This document shows positions 20,051-28,192 of a stretch of DNA of 40,003 nt, piece by piece. This DNA is from Verrucomicrobiota bacterium (GTDB lineage Bacteria > Verrucomicrobiota > Verrucomicrobiia > Limisphaerales > Fontisphaeraceae). Position 1 is the first letter of the stretch, and each line of letters starts with the position of its first letter. The stretch is taken from assembly GCA_037139415.1 (NCBI GenBank), contig JBAXGN010000056.1:1-40003 (forward strand), written 5' to 3'. The notes beneath the pieces are model-generated. The model searched no databases, had not been told where the DNA came from, and saw only the letters and a list, made by a program, of their open reading frames with translations. The translations under genes were made by a program, and so were the position numbers.

Positions 20051-20899
20051 TCAAGATATTGCGCCAACACGTCTATCAGTATCCAGAAAGGCCAAAAGAT
20101 CCGCGTTGAGTTGTTTCTTGTGTGTGTCGGTAAGGCCGTGGGGTGCTCCGGCATATACCTTCAGGGTCGAGTTCTGGATGAGTTTTGATGAGGCCAGAGC
20201 CGACGCGCCGATCGGTACAATCTGGTCGTCGTCACCGTGAATGATAAGCGTCGGGACATCGAACTTTATGAGGTCTTCGGTGAAGTCGGTCTCGGAGAAC
20301 GCTTTGATGCAGTCGAAGGCGTTCTTGTGACCGGCTTGCATCCCCTGGAGCCAGAACGAGTCGATCATGCCTTGCGAGACCTTGGCGCCAGGCCGGTTGG
20401 CCCCGAAGAACGGGCCACTGGCGAGATCCCGGTAGAATTGCGAGCGGTCGGCGGCACAGCCGAGGCGAATCTTTTCGAACACCTCTATCGGCAAGCCGCC
20501 GGGGTTGGCGACCGTCTTCAGCATCAACGGCGGGACGGCGGAAATCAACGCCACCTTTGCCACCCGTTTCGTGCCGTGGCGTCCGATATAACGGGCTACT
20601 TCGCCACCGCCGGCGGAGAATCCGATCAGGACGGAGTTCTTCAGGTCCAACGTGTCCATCAAGGTTGCAAGGTCATCGGCGTAGGTGTTCATTTCATTGC
20701 CATTCCAGGGTTGACTGGATCGGCCGTGGCCTCGACGGTCATGTGCGATGCAGCGATAGCCGTTGGCCGCCAAGAAGAGCATTTGAGCCTCCCAACTGTC
20801 TGAACTCAACGGCCACCCGTGACTGAACATGACGGGCTGACCTGCGCCCCAGTCCTTGTAGTAGATTTGTGTGCCGTCTTCGGTGGTAATCGTATTCAT
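20051..20899 (-). CDS. Alpha/beta hydrolase of the non-heme chloroperoxidase type
   Basis: This 282-aa protein shows [13 protein letters not shown] (oxyanion region), [13 protein letters not shown], the nucleophile elbow [12 protein letters not shown] (Ser95), the acid residue in [12 protein letters not shown] and the catalytic His in [11 protein letters not shown]. This is the arrangement of bacterial cofactor-free haloperoxidases/esterases (perhydrolases). The elbow has Ala where most relatives have Thr (GHSTGGGE). It is probably cytoplasmic. It sits between the catalase-like gene (81 bp) and cydA (93 bp) in the stress block. The real substrate is uncertain; simple ester or lactone hydrolysis is as likely as peracid chemistry. 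Confidence 0.88.
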   Translation of the reverse strand: MNTITTEDGTQIYYKDWGAGQPVMFSHGWPLSSDSWEAQMLFLAANGYRCIAHDRRGHGRSSQPWNGNEMNTYADDLATLMDTLDLKNSVLIGFSAGGGEVARYIGRHGTKRVAKVALISAVPPLMLKTVANPGGLPIEVFEKIRLGCAADRSQFYRDLASGPFFGANRPGAKVSQGMIDSFWLQGMQAGHKNAFDCIKAFSETDFTEDLIKFDVPTLIIHGDDDQIVPIGASALASSKLIQNSTLKVYAGAPHGLTDTHKKQLNADLLAFLDTDRRVGAIS

Positions 20900-20980
20900 G
20901 TTGTGCTCTCCTCATTTGTTGCGGTTGTGATTTTCATAATGTTGCTGAATCTGTTCACTGTCGTGCCCTGTGTTAACGCT

Positions 20981-22114
20981 TTACCGTAAGGGCTCTTCCT
21001 GCGGCACACCGTTGAGTTCGTGGCGGCGGGCGGAGATGGCTTCGTAGATGCTTTTGCGCGCGCGGTTGATGCCGCCGAGCGGGCGGAGGTCGGCCACCGA
21101 GTGCCAGGGATTGAAACTGAGATTTTCGCCAAATTCCATTTGCGCGCTTGATTCGAAGGACTGAATGGGGATGCGAATCGTGGCGACCTGGACAAAGGGA
21201 GCGGCGGTTTCATCCCAGGCGATGGTTGGATCTTCCACGGGCATCGTGACCGGGTCGGTCTGAACTTGGACCAAAAAATCGAAGACCGCTTCGTGTTGCT
21301 TCAGGTGTGAGGACAGCGCGAGCCGAAGCTTGTCTTTGGAGTTGGATTTCGGTGCGGCGGGTGTGCCGACGAGGTTGGGGCGCGCGGAAAATTTCATCGC
21401 GCCGGGGCCGAGCTTGGAGGGCGTGGTGCTCCAGTAGCGAATCTGGAGCGGGCTGTCGGGGCGCTTGCTGCCGGTCGCGCGCAGGAGGCGGAATTTGTAA
21501 TTCGGCGAGAGCAGTATCTTGAGGCCAGTAAAACCCTTGGTGACGAAATTACCGGTGGCGACACGGTGGAAGTCCTTCATAAGCGGGACGTAATCATTCA
21601 CGTCTTTAACAAAGAAGATCGGATGATCGATCATGATGAAGTCCTGGGTCGGCGCGGCTGGCTCGGTTTCGAGGACCTTCCCGCCTTCGACGCCAAGCAA
21701 CTTGATCGCCATGCCGTGCGCATCCGGTTGGTTGTCGTTCTGACCCCGGCCATTCGAAAACCGAATCAGGGCTTGAAAGGTCTGCGGCTGGCTGAACACT
21801 CCGTGGCGGAGGTTTGCGGGGAGGTTGGGCTCAACGATGAACTGCGCCCGGACCAGGCCATGCTGCTTCGGATGTTGGCCACGCGGGACCGGTGCGTGTT
21901 TGCGATCGGCTTTTTCCTGAACATCGCGGTGGAGGGCGACAAGCTGATTGATTTGCGCCTCCTCGCCGTCGGGGATGTATTCCTCACCGAGAGCAATGCG
22001 GCCCGGTTGATGGTTCATGGAATGATTGGTTCTTGCACATCCGGCGAGCAGGACGAGCATAAGGCTGAGGGCGATCCATTGGCCCAGCAGGTTCAGACGT
22101 TTTGACTCTTCCAT
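20981..22114 (-). CDS. Catalase-family lipoprotein
   Basis: This 377-aa protein has a lipoprotein signal (LMLVLLAGCARTN, lipobox Cys near residue 26). The mature part shows HGLVRAQFIVEPNLP, ALIRFSNGRGQNDNQPDAHG, FIMIDHPIFFVKDVNDY and a C-terminal LSFNPWHSVADLRPLGGINR followed by RKSIYEAISARR. These are blocks of the short catalase-like heme protein family, lacking the long C-terminal parts of true catalases. The R-x3-Y-type element near the end may supply the proximal heme tyrosine (inference). Attachment to a membrane from the periplasmic side would put peroxide or lipid-peroxide removal in the envelope. Confidence 0.85.
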   Translation of the reverse strand: MEESKRLNLLGQWIALSLMLVLLAGCARTNHSMNHQPGRIALGEEYIPDGEEAQINQLVALHRDVQEKADRKHAPVPRGQHPKQHGLVRAQFIVEPNLPANLRHGVFSQPQTFQALIRFSNGRGQNDNQPDAHGMAIKLLGVEGGKVLETEPAAPTQDFIMIDHPIFFVKDVNDYVPLMKDFHRVATGNFVTKGFTGLKILLSPNYKFRLLRATGSKRPDSPLQIRYWSTTPSKLGPGAMKFSARPNLVGTPAAPKSNSKDKLRLALSSHLKQHEAVFDFLVQVQTDPVTMPVEDPTIAWDETAAPFVQVATIRIPIQSFESSAQMEFGENLSFNPWHSVADLRPLGGINRARKSIYEAISARRHELNGVPQEEPLR

Positions 22115-22155
22115 AACGTCTTGGTTTGAAATCAGGTTGGTCCTGGCACCCGGTG

Positions 22156-22773
22156 TCAGGTGTCATGTTTCAACACAAACGGCGACGATTGTCCCCACTT
22201 ACCGGTGAACACAAACTTACCCAACGGCTTTCGTTGCCGGGGGGTCAGGTCGCGCTCTCTCAAGGCATCTGGCAGTATTGCCGGATCGGCTTGGTATCCG
22301 ATGGCCAAGGCGGTCCACGCCTCGAAATGCTCCGGGATCTGGAAAACCTCGCGCGCTTTGTCGGGGAGGATGCCGATCATCTGATGCACTGCGAGACCTC
22401 GCGCCGTTGCCTCCACCACCAGATTCCCGGCGGCCAAGCCCAGGTCATGAACGGCAGCACGATTGTCCTGTTTGTTTTTGGCAAATTGCAAACTCACCAC
22501 CCCCAAGACAAGCACTGGCGCGGTCTTGGCCCATGCCTGGTTTGCCTCCACGAGACAGCCGAGAAGTCGTGCGAACTCTGGGGCGTTCTCTCTGGTCGCA
22601 ACCAGGTAGTTCCAAGGCTGTTCGTTATAGGACGACGCGGCCCAGCGAGCCGCCTCAAACAACGATCGGAGGTCAGCCTCCGACACCGAACGATCTCCGA
22701 AGCCATAGGGACTCCACCGTTCCGCGAGAACCTGCATGATGGGCCAATCGGTTGCTGCTTTCTTGATATTCAT
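22156..22773 (-). CDS. Nitroreductase-family flavoprotein
   Basis: This 205-aa FMN oxidoreductase shows RWSPYGFGDRSV (Arg-Ser FMN contact), LFEAARWAASSYNEQPWNYL (family block), and a later region from DLGLAAGNLVVEATARGLAV. No signal peptide. It belongs to the nitroreductase superfamily; NAD(P)H-dependent quinone or nitro reduction is the general activity, and the physiological substrate is unknown. It lies 6 bp after the small basic protein gene and 41 bp before the catalase-like gene. Confidence 0.9.
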   Translation of the reverse strand: MNIKKAATDWPIMQVLAERWSPYGFGDRSVSEADLRSLFEAARWAASSYNEQPWNYLVATRENAPEFARLLGCLVEANQAWAKTAPVLVLGVVSLQFAKNKQDNRAAVHDLGLAAGNLVVEATARGLAVHQMIGILPDKAREVFQIPEHFEAWTALAIGYQADPAILPDALRERDLTPRQRKPLGKFVFTGKWGQSSPFVLKHDT

Positions 22774-22779
22774 AATTGA

Positions 22780-22959
22780 TTACTTTTTCTTCCGGCCAGA
22801 GCCGCTCTTTTTGCCGCCGCCGCTGAGTTTGTTGACAGTGGCCCACGCCCGCGCTTCCGCAGTTTTCGGGCTGAGCCCCTTTTTCTCGTAGCCAGCTTCG
22901 ATGTGTCCCGCCTGCCGCTTCTGTTTGTCCGTGTAGCTGGATTTATCGCCTTGAGGCAT
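22780..22959 (-). CDS. Small basic protein, 59 aa (often called plasmid-stabilisation-like)
   Basis: The 59-aa protein MPQGDKSSYTDKQKRQAGHI... continues through EARAWATVNKLSGGG and ends in a lysine-rich tail (KKSGSGRKKK). I recognise it as a widespread small family whose members have almost the same layout; some databases call them plasmid stabilisation proteins, but the function is unknown. A good ribosome site (AAGGAG, 6-nt spacing) precedes the ATG at 22959. It sits 9 bp after the ferritin-like gene and 6 bp before the nitroreductase gene, so it is clearly part of the stress operon. The basic tail suggests nucleic-acid binding (inference). Confidence 0.85.
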   Translation of the reverse strand: MPQGDKSSYTDKQKRQAGHIEAGYEKKGLSPKTAEARAWATVNKLSGGGKKSGSGRKKK

Positions 22960-22968
22960 AGCTGCTCC

Positions 22969-23469
22969 TTATTTGGTTTCGACCGGTTTTCGGTCCGCAG
23001 CCTTCGCCGGGAGAGGCACGTTAATGCCCAGCGCAGAGCTTAAATCAATTTCGTGCTCCTGCTCCTGCACGATAATTGCGCGCAAGGTCTCGCTTAATGC
23101 AAATTCCCCCATCGCCTCGGCTTGGCGGATGCGCTCGCGATAACGCCCCACCGTTTCCCGTTCGTTCTCCAAATCGGCGCGCAGCATTTCAACCGGGTCA
23201 CGTGAGGTCTTCACCGGTTTGGGCAGCACGGCCGGCATGCCGCCCAGATAATCAATCTGTTTGGCAATTTTGATGGCATGCGCCAGCTCTTCCCCGGCAT
23301 GCGCTTCCAATTCCCGCGCGATGTCGGTGTATGCGGCACCCTTCAGCACCTGGCTGTACACGGTGTAGGCAATGATCGCCTGGTATTCCCCCGCCAGATC
23401 CTCGTTCAGCAGTTGGATCATTTGTTCGCGGGTGATGTTCAATCCGGTAGTTGGGTTTTCTTTAGTCAT
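22969..23469 (-). CDS. Ferritin-like / bacterioferritin-type protein
   Basis: This 166-aa four-helix protein carries carboxylate/His diiron ligands: Glu28 (LAGEYQAIIAY), the EELAHA pair (Glu61, His64), NERETVGRYRERI and IIVQEQEHEIDL. The start MTKENPTTGLNI at 23469 is 14 bp after the dismutase stop; a longer open frame upstream overlaps the dismutase gene and is not family-like. It probably oxidises and stores iron or scavenges peroxide as in bacterioferritin/Dps relatives. Its place directly after superoxide dismutase supports a role in limiting Fenton chemistry. Confidence 0.9.
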   Translation of the reverse strand: MTKENPTTGLNITREQMIQLLNEDLAGEYQAIIAYTVYSQVLKGAAYTDIARELEAHAGEELAHAIKIAKQIDYLGGMPAVLPKPVKTSRDPVEMLRADLENERETVGRYRERIRQAEAMGEFALSETLRAIIVQEQEHEIDLSSALGINVPLPAKAADRKPVETK

Positions 23470-23483
23470 AAATAGTTGCAGGT

Positions 23484-24098
23484 TTAGAAATGTTTGGCTA
23501 CTTCCGCCCAGTTCACCACGTTCCACCAGGCCTTTAAATAATCGGCGCGCTTGTTCTGATATTTCAAATAATAGGCGTGCTCCCAAACGTCCACGCCGAG
23601 CACCGGCTTGCCTTCGCAACCGGCAATGGCTTTGCCCATGAGTGGGTTGTCCTGATTTGCCGTGGAAACGATTTCGAGCTTGCCGCCGTTCGCGACGAGC
23701 CAGGCCCAGCCGCTGCCAAACCGTCCGAGGCCCGCAGCCTCAAACTTTGCCTGAAAATCGGCAAAGGAGCCGAACGCGGATTGGATGGCGTCGCCAAGCT
23801 TGCCGGAAGGTGCGCCGCCAGCCTTGGGTGCCATGAGTTTCCAGAAGAACGAATGGTTCCAATGCCCACCACCGTTATTGCGCACCGGCCCGCGGATATT
23901 GTCGGGCACAGAGGCGAGGTCGCCGATCAACAGGTCGAGCGATTTGGCTTCCAGCGCGGCGTGGCCGGCAATGGCCTTGTTGAGATTGTCCACGTACGCC
24001 TTGTGATGGCGGTCGTGATGGATTTCCATGGTTACCGCGTCAAGATGCGGTTCCAAGGCTTCCTTGGGATAAGGTAGAAGGGGTAGTTCGTGTGCCAT
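23484..24098 (-). CDS. sod: Superoxide dismutase, Mn/Fe family
   Basis: This 204-aa enzyme starts [20 protein letters not shown] (an in-frame ATG three codons earlier is possible). Metal ligands are His27 ([13 protein letters not shown]), His82 ([10 protein letters not shown]), Asp170 and His174 ([12 protein letters not shown]). The NNGGGHWNH block together with [11 protein letters not shown], whose Gln is in the second domain, points to a manganese-preferring form (inference). No signal peptide, hence cytoplasmic. It is the first gene of the minus-strand stress block; the candidate operator 24204-24219 lies about 106 bp upstream. Confidence 0.95.
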   Translation of the reverse strand: MAHELPLLPYPKEALEPHLDAVTMEIHHDRHHKAYVDNLNKAIAGHAALEAKSLDLLIGDLASVPDNIRGPVRNNGGGHWNHSFFWKLMAPKAGGAPSGKLGDAIQSAFGSFADFQAKFEAAGLGRFGSGWAWLVANGGKLEIVSTANQDNPLMGKAIAGCEGKPVLGVDVWEHAYYLKYQNKRADYLKAWWNVVNWAEVAKHF

Positions 24099-24203
24099 AA
24101 TGGTCAATGCTTTCGTTTATTAACTTTTCAAGAACCGACTGGTTTGCGTTCTGGTGTTTATCATCAGATAACACACCATACACGCCAGTTGGATCGTTAA
24201 CAA

Positions 24204-24219
24204 TGGGGTGTTCACCCTA
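24204..24219. promoter_or_regulatory. Palindromic candidate operator upstream of the dismutase-led operon
   Basis: TGGGGTGTTCACCCTA is identical at 14 of 16 positions to TAGGGTGTTTACCCTA at 2346-2361. Its core GGGTG-TT-CACCC is a perfect palindrome. It lies in the 241-bp gap between the heparinase-like gene end and the dismutase start, about 106 bp before the dismutase ATG. No matching regulator is encoded next to it; the NarL/LuxR-type regulator at 1661-2317 is the best candidate in this window. Confidence 0.5.
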
Positions 24220-24339
24220 TAGCCAGTCACAAGCCCGTCTCCCAGTAATCGAGGATAATTACTACGGCTTGAGAGTTCAGGTTTCCTTTGCTCTCCCTTC
24301 CCAAGGTGGATCAATCAAAACTAAATTCGTCGTGGTAAT

Positions 24340-26757
24340 TCATTGCTTCGTTTTTCCCCCGTCAATCCGTTTCAGTTCGACTTTTCCAGCAAGAGCATCG
24401 AAATGCGCCAAGTGGCCCGCTTCGGTGACTGGTCCCTGAAGCGTATTACCCTGACCTTGGGCCGACCAACTCCCCGCAGCGAGGCCGGTCACGGTCACTT
24501 TCATCGGGTGATTGCCGGGGAGATCGAGCGTGATCGCTCCCTCCAGCAGGCCGTCCCCCTTCGGGAAAAGCACCGCATGATCCGCAATCTGAAACCCGAT
24601 GCAATCAGCCGTTTCCAGGGACGTCACCGGCAAGGGGCGGGAAGCCGGTTGGTTGTCGTGGACCTGCATGACCACCAGGAACCGATCCTGTTTTTGCGGA
24701 AGCGTCGGGGACAACTCCAGCCGCCAGCCAGCGCCTTCGTCATCGCTGCCACTGGACTGGGAAATCGGATAGTTCTTCCCGTCAGCCAGATACTGGGCTC
24801 CGGGACCGCCCAGCATCTTAAGCGCATAGTTTCCCTTTGCCGGCAGCAGCACGGAAGCATCCATGCGTCCGCCCCACAGGCTGGGCACCGCAAAACCATC
24901 CGGTTCAACGCTGGGTTTTTCCAGCGCATGCAGCAACCAGCTTTTGGCAAACGACGGATTGGCGGAGCGGACGCGGTCGTAAACCGCGAGCACGGCCGGA
25001 TGATCCTTTTGGCCGAGGTTCAGGAACAGGAAGGACCGCGTGAAATTCTCGACCTTGGGCCCGTAGCTCTGAATCTTGCCGCAGAGATGGCTGTAGATCG
25101 GCCGGGCCGGGTCAGGGCCAATCTGATGAGCCAGGACCTCGCCAGCCTGATAGCCTTGCTTCAAGAGTTCGTCGAGCGTGACGGGTTCCCGTCCGTCTTG
25201 CGGCCAGCGCTGTCCCCCGTCATTCGCCACCGGTGTCTTTATCCAGATGAACTGCTCCTGCGGATCCTTCACCGTCACGGTGTTGTGGGCAACGCTCCGT
25301 TGATAATAATTCGCCCAATGCGCACTACCGTAGCCGGCATAGGCACCCGAATCTACCGCCAACATACCCTTGTACCAAATTTGAAAGTGGCCGGCATCCA
25401 AGTGCTGGTGGTTGCCAAACATCCACGGCGCAATCTTCATCATTGCCACTACAGTTGGGGACTCTTTGCCTTCCTGCCATCCCGTGCGCGCCAGCATTAC
25501 TCCCGAAGGATCCTTGAAGTACCGGCTCAGCGGTAGCGTCTCAAGCGGCTGGGTCGGGAGCTGTGGTTGTGCGAACAGAAAATAGGGAAGCGTATCGGTA
25601 AGGTCATCCTTCATGGTAATATGCTTCTGGAGCATCCCCGCGATGACCGGATCGTGGGATAGGAATACGCTCAGCAGCTCGCCGTTCACATCCGCTGTGG
25701 GGTGACTGCCCCACTTCTTCGGAATCGCGGAGCCATCGCCATCGGCCATCTGTATGTGATCCGGGCGCAGCGAATAATAGGTGCCATAAAGGAGCTGCTC
25801 CTGGCCCTCGGCAAAGACGCGCGCGCCGGCCATGCGTTGGAAGATACAGGCGCACCATAGCTCCCACTTGGCGCGGACATGTCCGTACGAACTGCCCTGA
25901 TGGTGCCAATGGGATGGATAGAAGTAGTTCCGCGCCGGAATATGTTCCTCAAAGAGCCGTTTGGCCGTGAGCTGGTAGATTTCGGGATCTTCATCGTACA
26001 CCGCGATGCCGGCCGCGGTCAGGTCGCGAAAAATGTTTGCTTCACCGCCATGCCCCACCACGGCACCGGCCCGCACCGGTGGGAACCCCACCTCCAGCAT
26101 CGCAGCAATGCGGCGGATATGCGCAATGATGGAGGCTTTTTGCGGGGAGCTTAACAGCGGATAACACCAATCATAGACAATCGCGGCGGTGGTGATCGTC
26201 GCGCCTTTACCCCGCGTAATATCCATGGCCTCCTTTTTGTTGGGGAAGGTAACTGTGGCGAGAACTGTTTCGAGCAACTGGATCGCCCGTTTGCCCATGG
26301 CTTCATTCTGTTCGACCACATAGCGCAGGGCGCAGAATTCAATCAGATCGTGGAGCCGGGGATCATAATTCTGGGTCTTGCTTGGGGCGAGGCCCCGGCT
26401 GCTGCGTCCCCATTCCATCCAATTCCGGGGGGCTGAGTCAAACCGCTCGGGCACCGGCAGTTCGCCGTTCCAGCCCGATTCGCTGAGCGCCCTCACCCGT
26501 TTAGCAAAACGCGTAAAGGCCGGTTCCCCGAGCCGCCGCCGCATCTCGGGCAGATCGGTGGACCGCAACAGCAACCGGGGATGTCCCGCCGGCGGCAGGA
26601 TCGGTGGAACGAACGCCTGCCCGGCCTCTAGCGGCCGTGGACTGCCTTGCGCTGATTTCTTCGGCCCGCCTTCAGCCGCCAGACAAACGTGGACCGCCAG
26701 CAACGCGACTAGCGTGCCAATCGCCGGAAAACTGAACTGACTTGTGTTAGGTGACAT
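24340..26757 (-). CDS. Heparinase II/III-like polysaccharide lyase
   Basis: This 805-aa exported protein (signal peptide GTLVALLAVHVCLAAEG) has an alpha/alpha-toroid N-terminal half (about 50-400; LLLRSTDLPEMRRRLGEPAF, YDWCYPLLSSPQKASII, GHGGEANIFRDLTAAGIAVYD). The central heparinase II/III block carries GNHQHLDAGHFQIWYKG and the following LAVDSGAYAG. A beta-sandwich C-terminus follows. The paired His residues and Tyr in NYYQRSVAHNTVTV are typical of the catalytic/zinc region of this superfamily. The substrate is probably an acidic polysaccharide (uronate-containing), but it cannot be fixed from sequence. It starts a glycan-degradation neighbourhood running to 37432. Confidence 0.85.
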   Translation of the reverse strand: MSPNTSQFSFPAIGTLVALLAVHVCLAAEGGPKKSAQGSPRPLEAGQAFVPPILPPAGHPRLLLRSTDLPEMRRRLGEPAFTRFAKRVRALSESGWNGELPVPERFDSAPRNWMEWGRSSRGLAPSKTQNYDPRLHDLIEFCALRYVVEQNEAMGKRAIQLLETVLATVTFPNKKEAMDITRGKGATITTAAIVYDWCYPLLSSPQKASIIAHIRRIAAMLEVGFPPVRAGAVVGHGGEANIFRDLTAAGIAVYDEDPEIYQLTAKRLFEEHIPARNYFYPSHWHHQGSSYGHVRAKWELWCACIFQRMAGARVFAEGQEQLLYGTYYSLRPDHIQMADGDGSAIPKKWGSHPTADVNGELLSVFLSHDPVIAGMLQKHITMKDDLTDTLPYFLFAQPQLPTQPLETLPLSRYFKDPSGVMLARTGWQEGKESPTVVAMMKIAPWMFGNHQHLDAGHFQIWYKGMLAVDSGAYAGYGSAHWANYYQRSVAHNTVTVKDPQEQFIWIKTPVANDGGQRWPQDGREPVTLDELLKQGYQAGEVLAHQIGPDPARPIYSHLCGKIQSYGPKVENFTRSFLFLNLGQKDHPAVLAVYDRVRSANPSFAKSWLLHALEKPSVEPDGFAVPSLWGGRMDASVLLPAKGNYALKMLGGPGAQYLADGKNYPISQSSGSDDEGAGWRLELSPTLPQKQDRFLVVMQVHDNQPASRPLPVTSLETADCIGFQIADHAVLFPKGDGLLEGAITLDLPGNHPMKVTVTGLAAGSWSAQGQGNTLQGPVTEAGHLAHFDALAGKVELKRIDGGKTKQ

Positions 26758-26901
26758 GGAGAAAAATCGTAAGCCATAACCATTGCCACCAGCAAGAATT
26801 GAATTGGTTGCTTGATGGCGGCGGCTGCGCCAACGCCGGCAGACCCAGAAGAACGAGCTGGAGGCTGAGCAGAAGAGCTTTCGCGGAGCGCTTCCAAAAG
26901 C

Positions 26902-27075
26902 TGGAACGGAACGGACACCGCTTTTTGGCGCGCTTCATGCCTGCACAGGTCGTGCTGCGGCAGGGCATTGCTTTGGGCTCACCATTCATGAGGGCTAACT
27001 TTCCCTCACCCCGGTTGGGGAATCAAGGGGGATTTTATGCCGGGTCAGTTCGAGGGGTGAACTGTGGTGGACTGG
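26902..27075 (+). repeat. Composite dispersed repeat, copy A (full length)
   Basis: This is the most complete copy of a repeat with a left module (CATGCCTGCACAGG...GGCATTGCTTTGGGC) and a right module (GGTTGGGGAATCAAGGGGG...TGCCGGG). It aligns over its whole length with 35653-35820; partial copies are 30449-30510, 34650-34729 and 36430-36531. The reverse strand always begins ATG-x-x-x-GAGCCAAAAGCAATG, giving peptides like MNGEPKAM / MHREPKAM. The 26758-27155 gap (398 bp) otherwise holds no gene. Confidence 0.8.
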
Positions 27076-27155
27076 AAAATCGCGCGCGCTTCAACACCAC
27101 CGCCTTGGGGTGCTAGCCGCGTTTCGTGTTTCCAAATGGAACGGTGCAACTTGGA

Positions 27156-27950
27156 TTACCGGCGACGGCGGAAAACGAACACTGCCGCACCACCCAAACC
27201 GAGAAATGCAAAGGTCCCGGGTTCAGGGACGGATGTTCCGTCGGTGCCATAAATGCGCAGGGCAACACTTTGATTCTGTTGGCCCAGTGATCGAAGCGTG
27301 GAGGTAAAGTTACCGTTGGTTTCCGAGGCGGCGTTGCGGTAATAGCCGTTGAAAACCTGTGAGCCAACCGTTGGCAGCATGCCGTACGAGATAAGCGAGG
27401 TGAGGCTGTTGACGTTATTGTACGTTACGCCATCGGTGGTGCCTTGATAGTTAAAGGTGATCCCGATGGTCGTACTCGTGAGCTCGATTGGGGTGCCGAG
27501 GGTGTATCCGGGAGCGGAACCTACCGGTGTGCCTTCAAATGGATAGTAGAATCCCGAGTTATAAGTGCCGGCAGACGTGAAGCTGTAGCTGCCCAACAGC
27601 GTGCCGAACGCCGGCGTGGTGCTATTGACCGTACCAGTATTGACAGTTCCCCAGACAAACAGGTTGAGCTTTAGCCCCGTGTAGCTGGTGCCCGAGAGGT
27701 TGACGGGGTAGAGGTCAAAACCGGTGATCGTCGTCGTTCCCGCAGCCACGGTGTAGGCGTCGCCCATGAATGTGTTGGGCGTGGAGCCGGTGGAACTCAC
27801 ATGCGCGTTGGTGTTTCCCCCTTGAAGATTCGACATGTTGTCGAATACCACCCCGGCCCTGACACTCGTGGCTGAAAGTAATACCGCCAGTGCCGCCGCC
27901 GTTCGCAACCAGCTCCCGCCAACCGTCAATGTATTCAATAAATGTTTCAT
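27156..27950 (-). CDS. PEP-CTERM sorting-domain exported protein
   Basis: This 264-aa protein has a signal peptide (TAAALAVLLSATSVRAGVVF), a Ser/Thr/Gly-rich beta-type body (about 30-235) and a C-terminal PEP-CTERM tail: VPEPGTFAFLGLGGAAVFVF followed by RRRR. Such tails are removed by an exosortase, so the cell must encode one elsewhere. The body (GFDLYPVNLSGTSYTGLKLN, a jelly-roll-like pattern) recalls other PEP-CTERM proteins of unknown role in surface or biofilm matrix. It lies between two enzyme genes transcribed in the same direction. Confidence 0.88.
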   Translation of the reverse strand: MKHLLNTLTVGGSWLRTAAALAVLLSATSVRAGVVFDNMSNLQGGNTNAHVSSTGSTPNTFMGDAYTVAAGTTTITGFDLYPVNLSGTSYTGLKLNLFVWGTVNTGTVNSTTPAFGTLLGSYSFTSAGTYNSGFYYPFEGTPVGSAPGYTLGTPIELTSTTIGITFNYQGTTDGVTYNNVNSLTSLISYGMLPTVGSQVFNGYYRNAASETNGNFTSTLRSLGQQNQSVALRIYGTDGTSVPEPGTFAFLGLGGAAVFVFRRRR

Positions 27951-28192
27951 AGGGACATCTTCATCTTAAGTTAACCGCTCACCGAGCCATGCAAAGTAAT
28001 CGTTTCTTAACGGCGCGCAAATTTATTTGTTAAGGGAAATTTATGATGATGATAAGAATATGTATTTGGCGCGGTGTGGTGCTTATGGTTGCCAGCGGGC
28101 AAAATGTTCTCGGAATAGTTCCGTTCCGGCGCCGGCCCCAATTCCGGCTAGCAGCGACCGCTGGCAAATCCGCTTGGGGCAGCAGCTTCCCT

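Noticed and set aside
24120-24314. 64-codon minus-strand ORF between the dismutase and heparinase-like genes
   Set aside because: No ribosome site or family features, and it runs through the palindromic operator candidate; more likely promoter DNA.
28089-28167. 10-bp inverted repeat TTGCCAGCGG / CCGCTGGCAA with a 59-nt loop
   Set aside because: Perfect arms but a long loop and no T-run or neighbouring motif; I cannot distinguish it from chance in GC-rich intergenic DNA.
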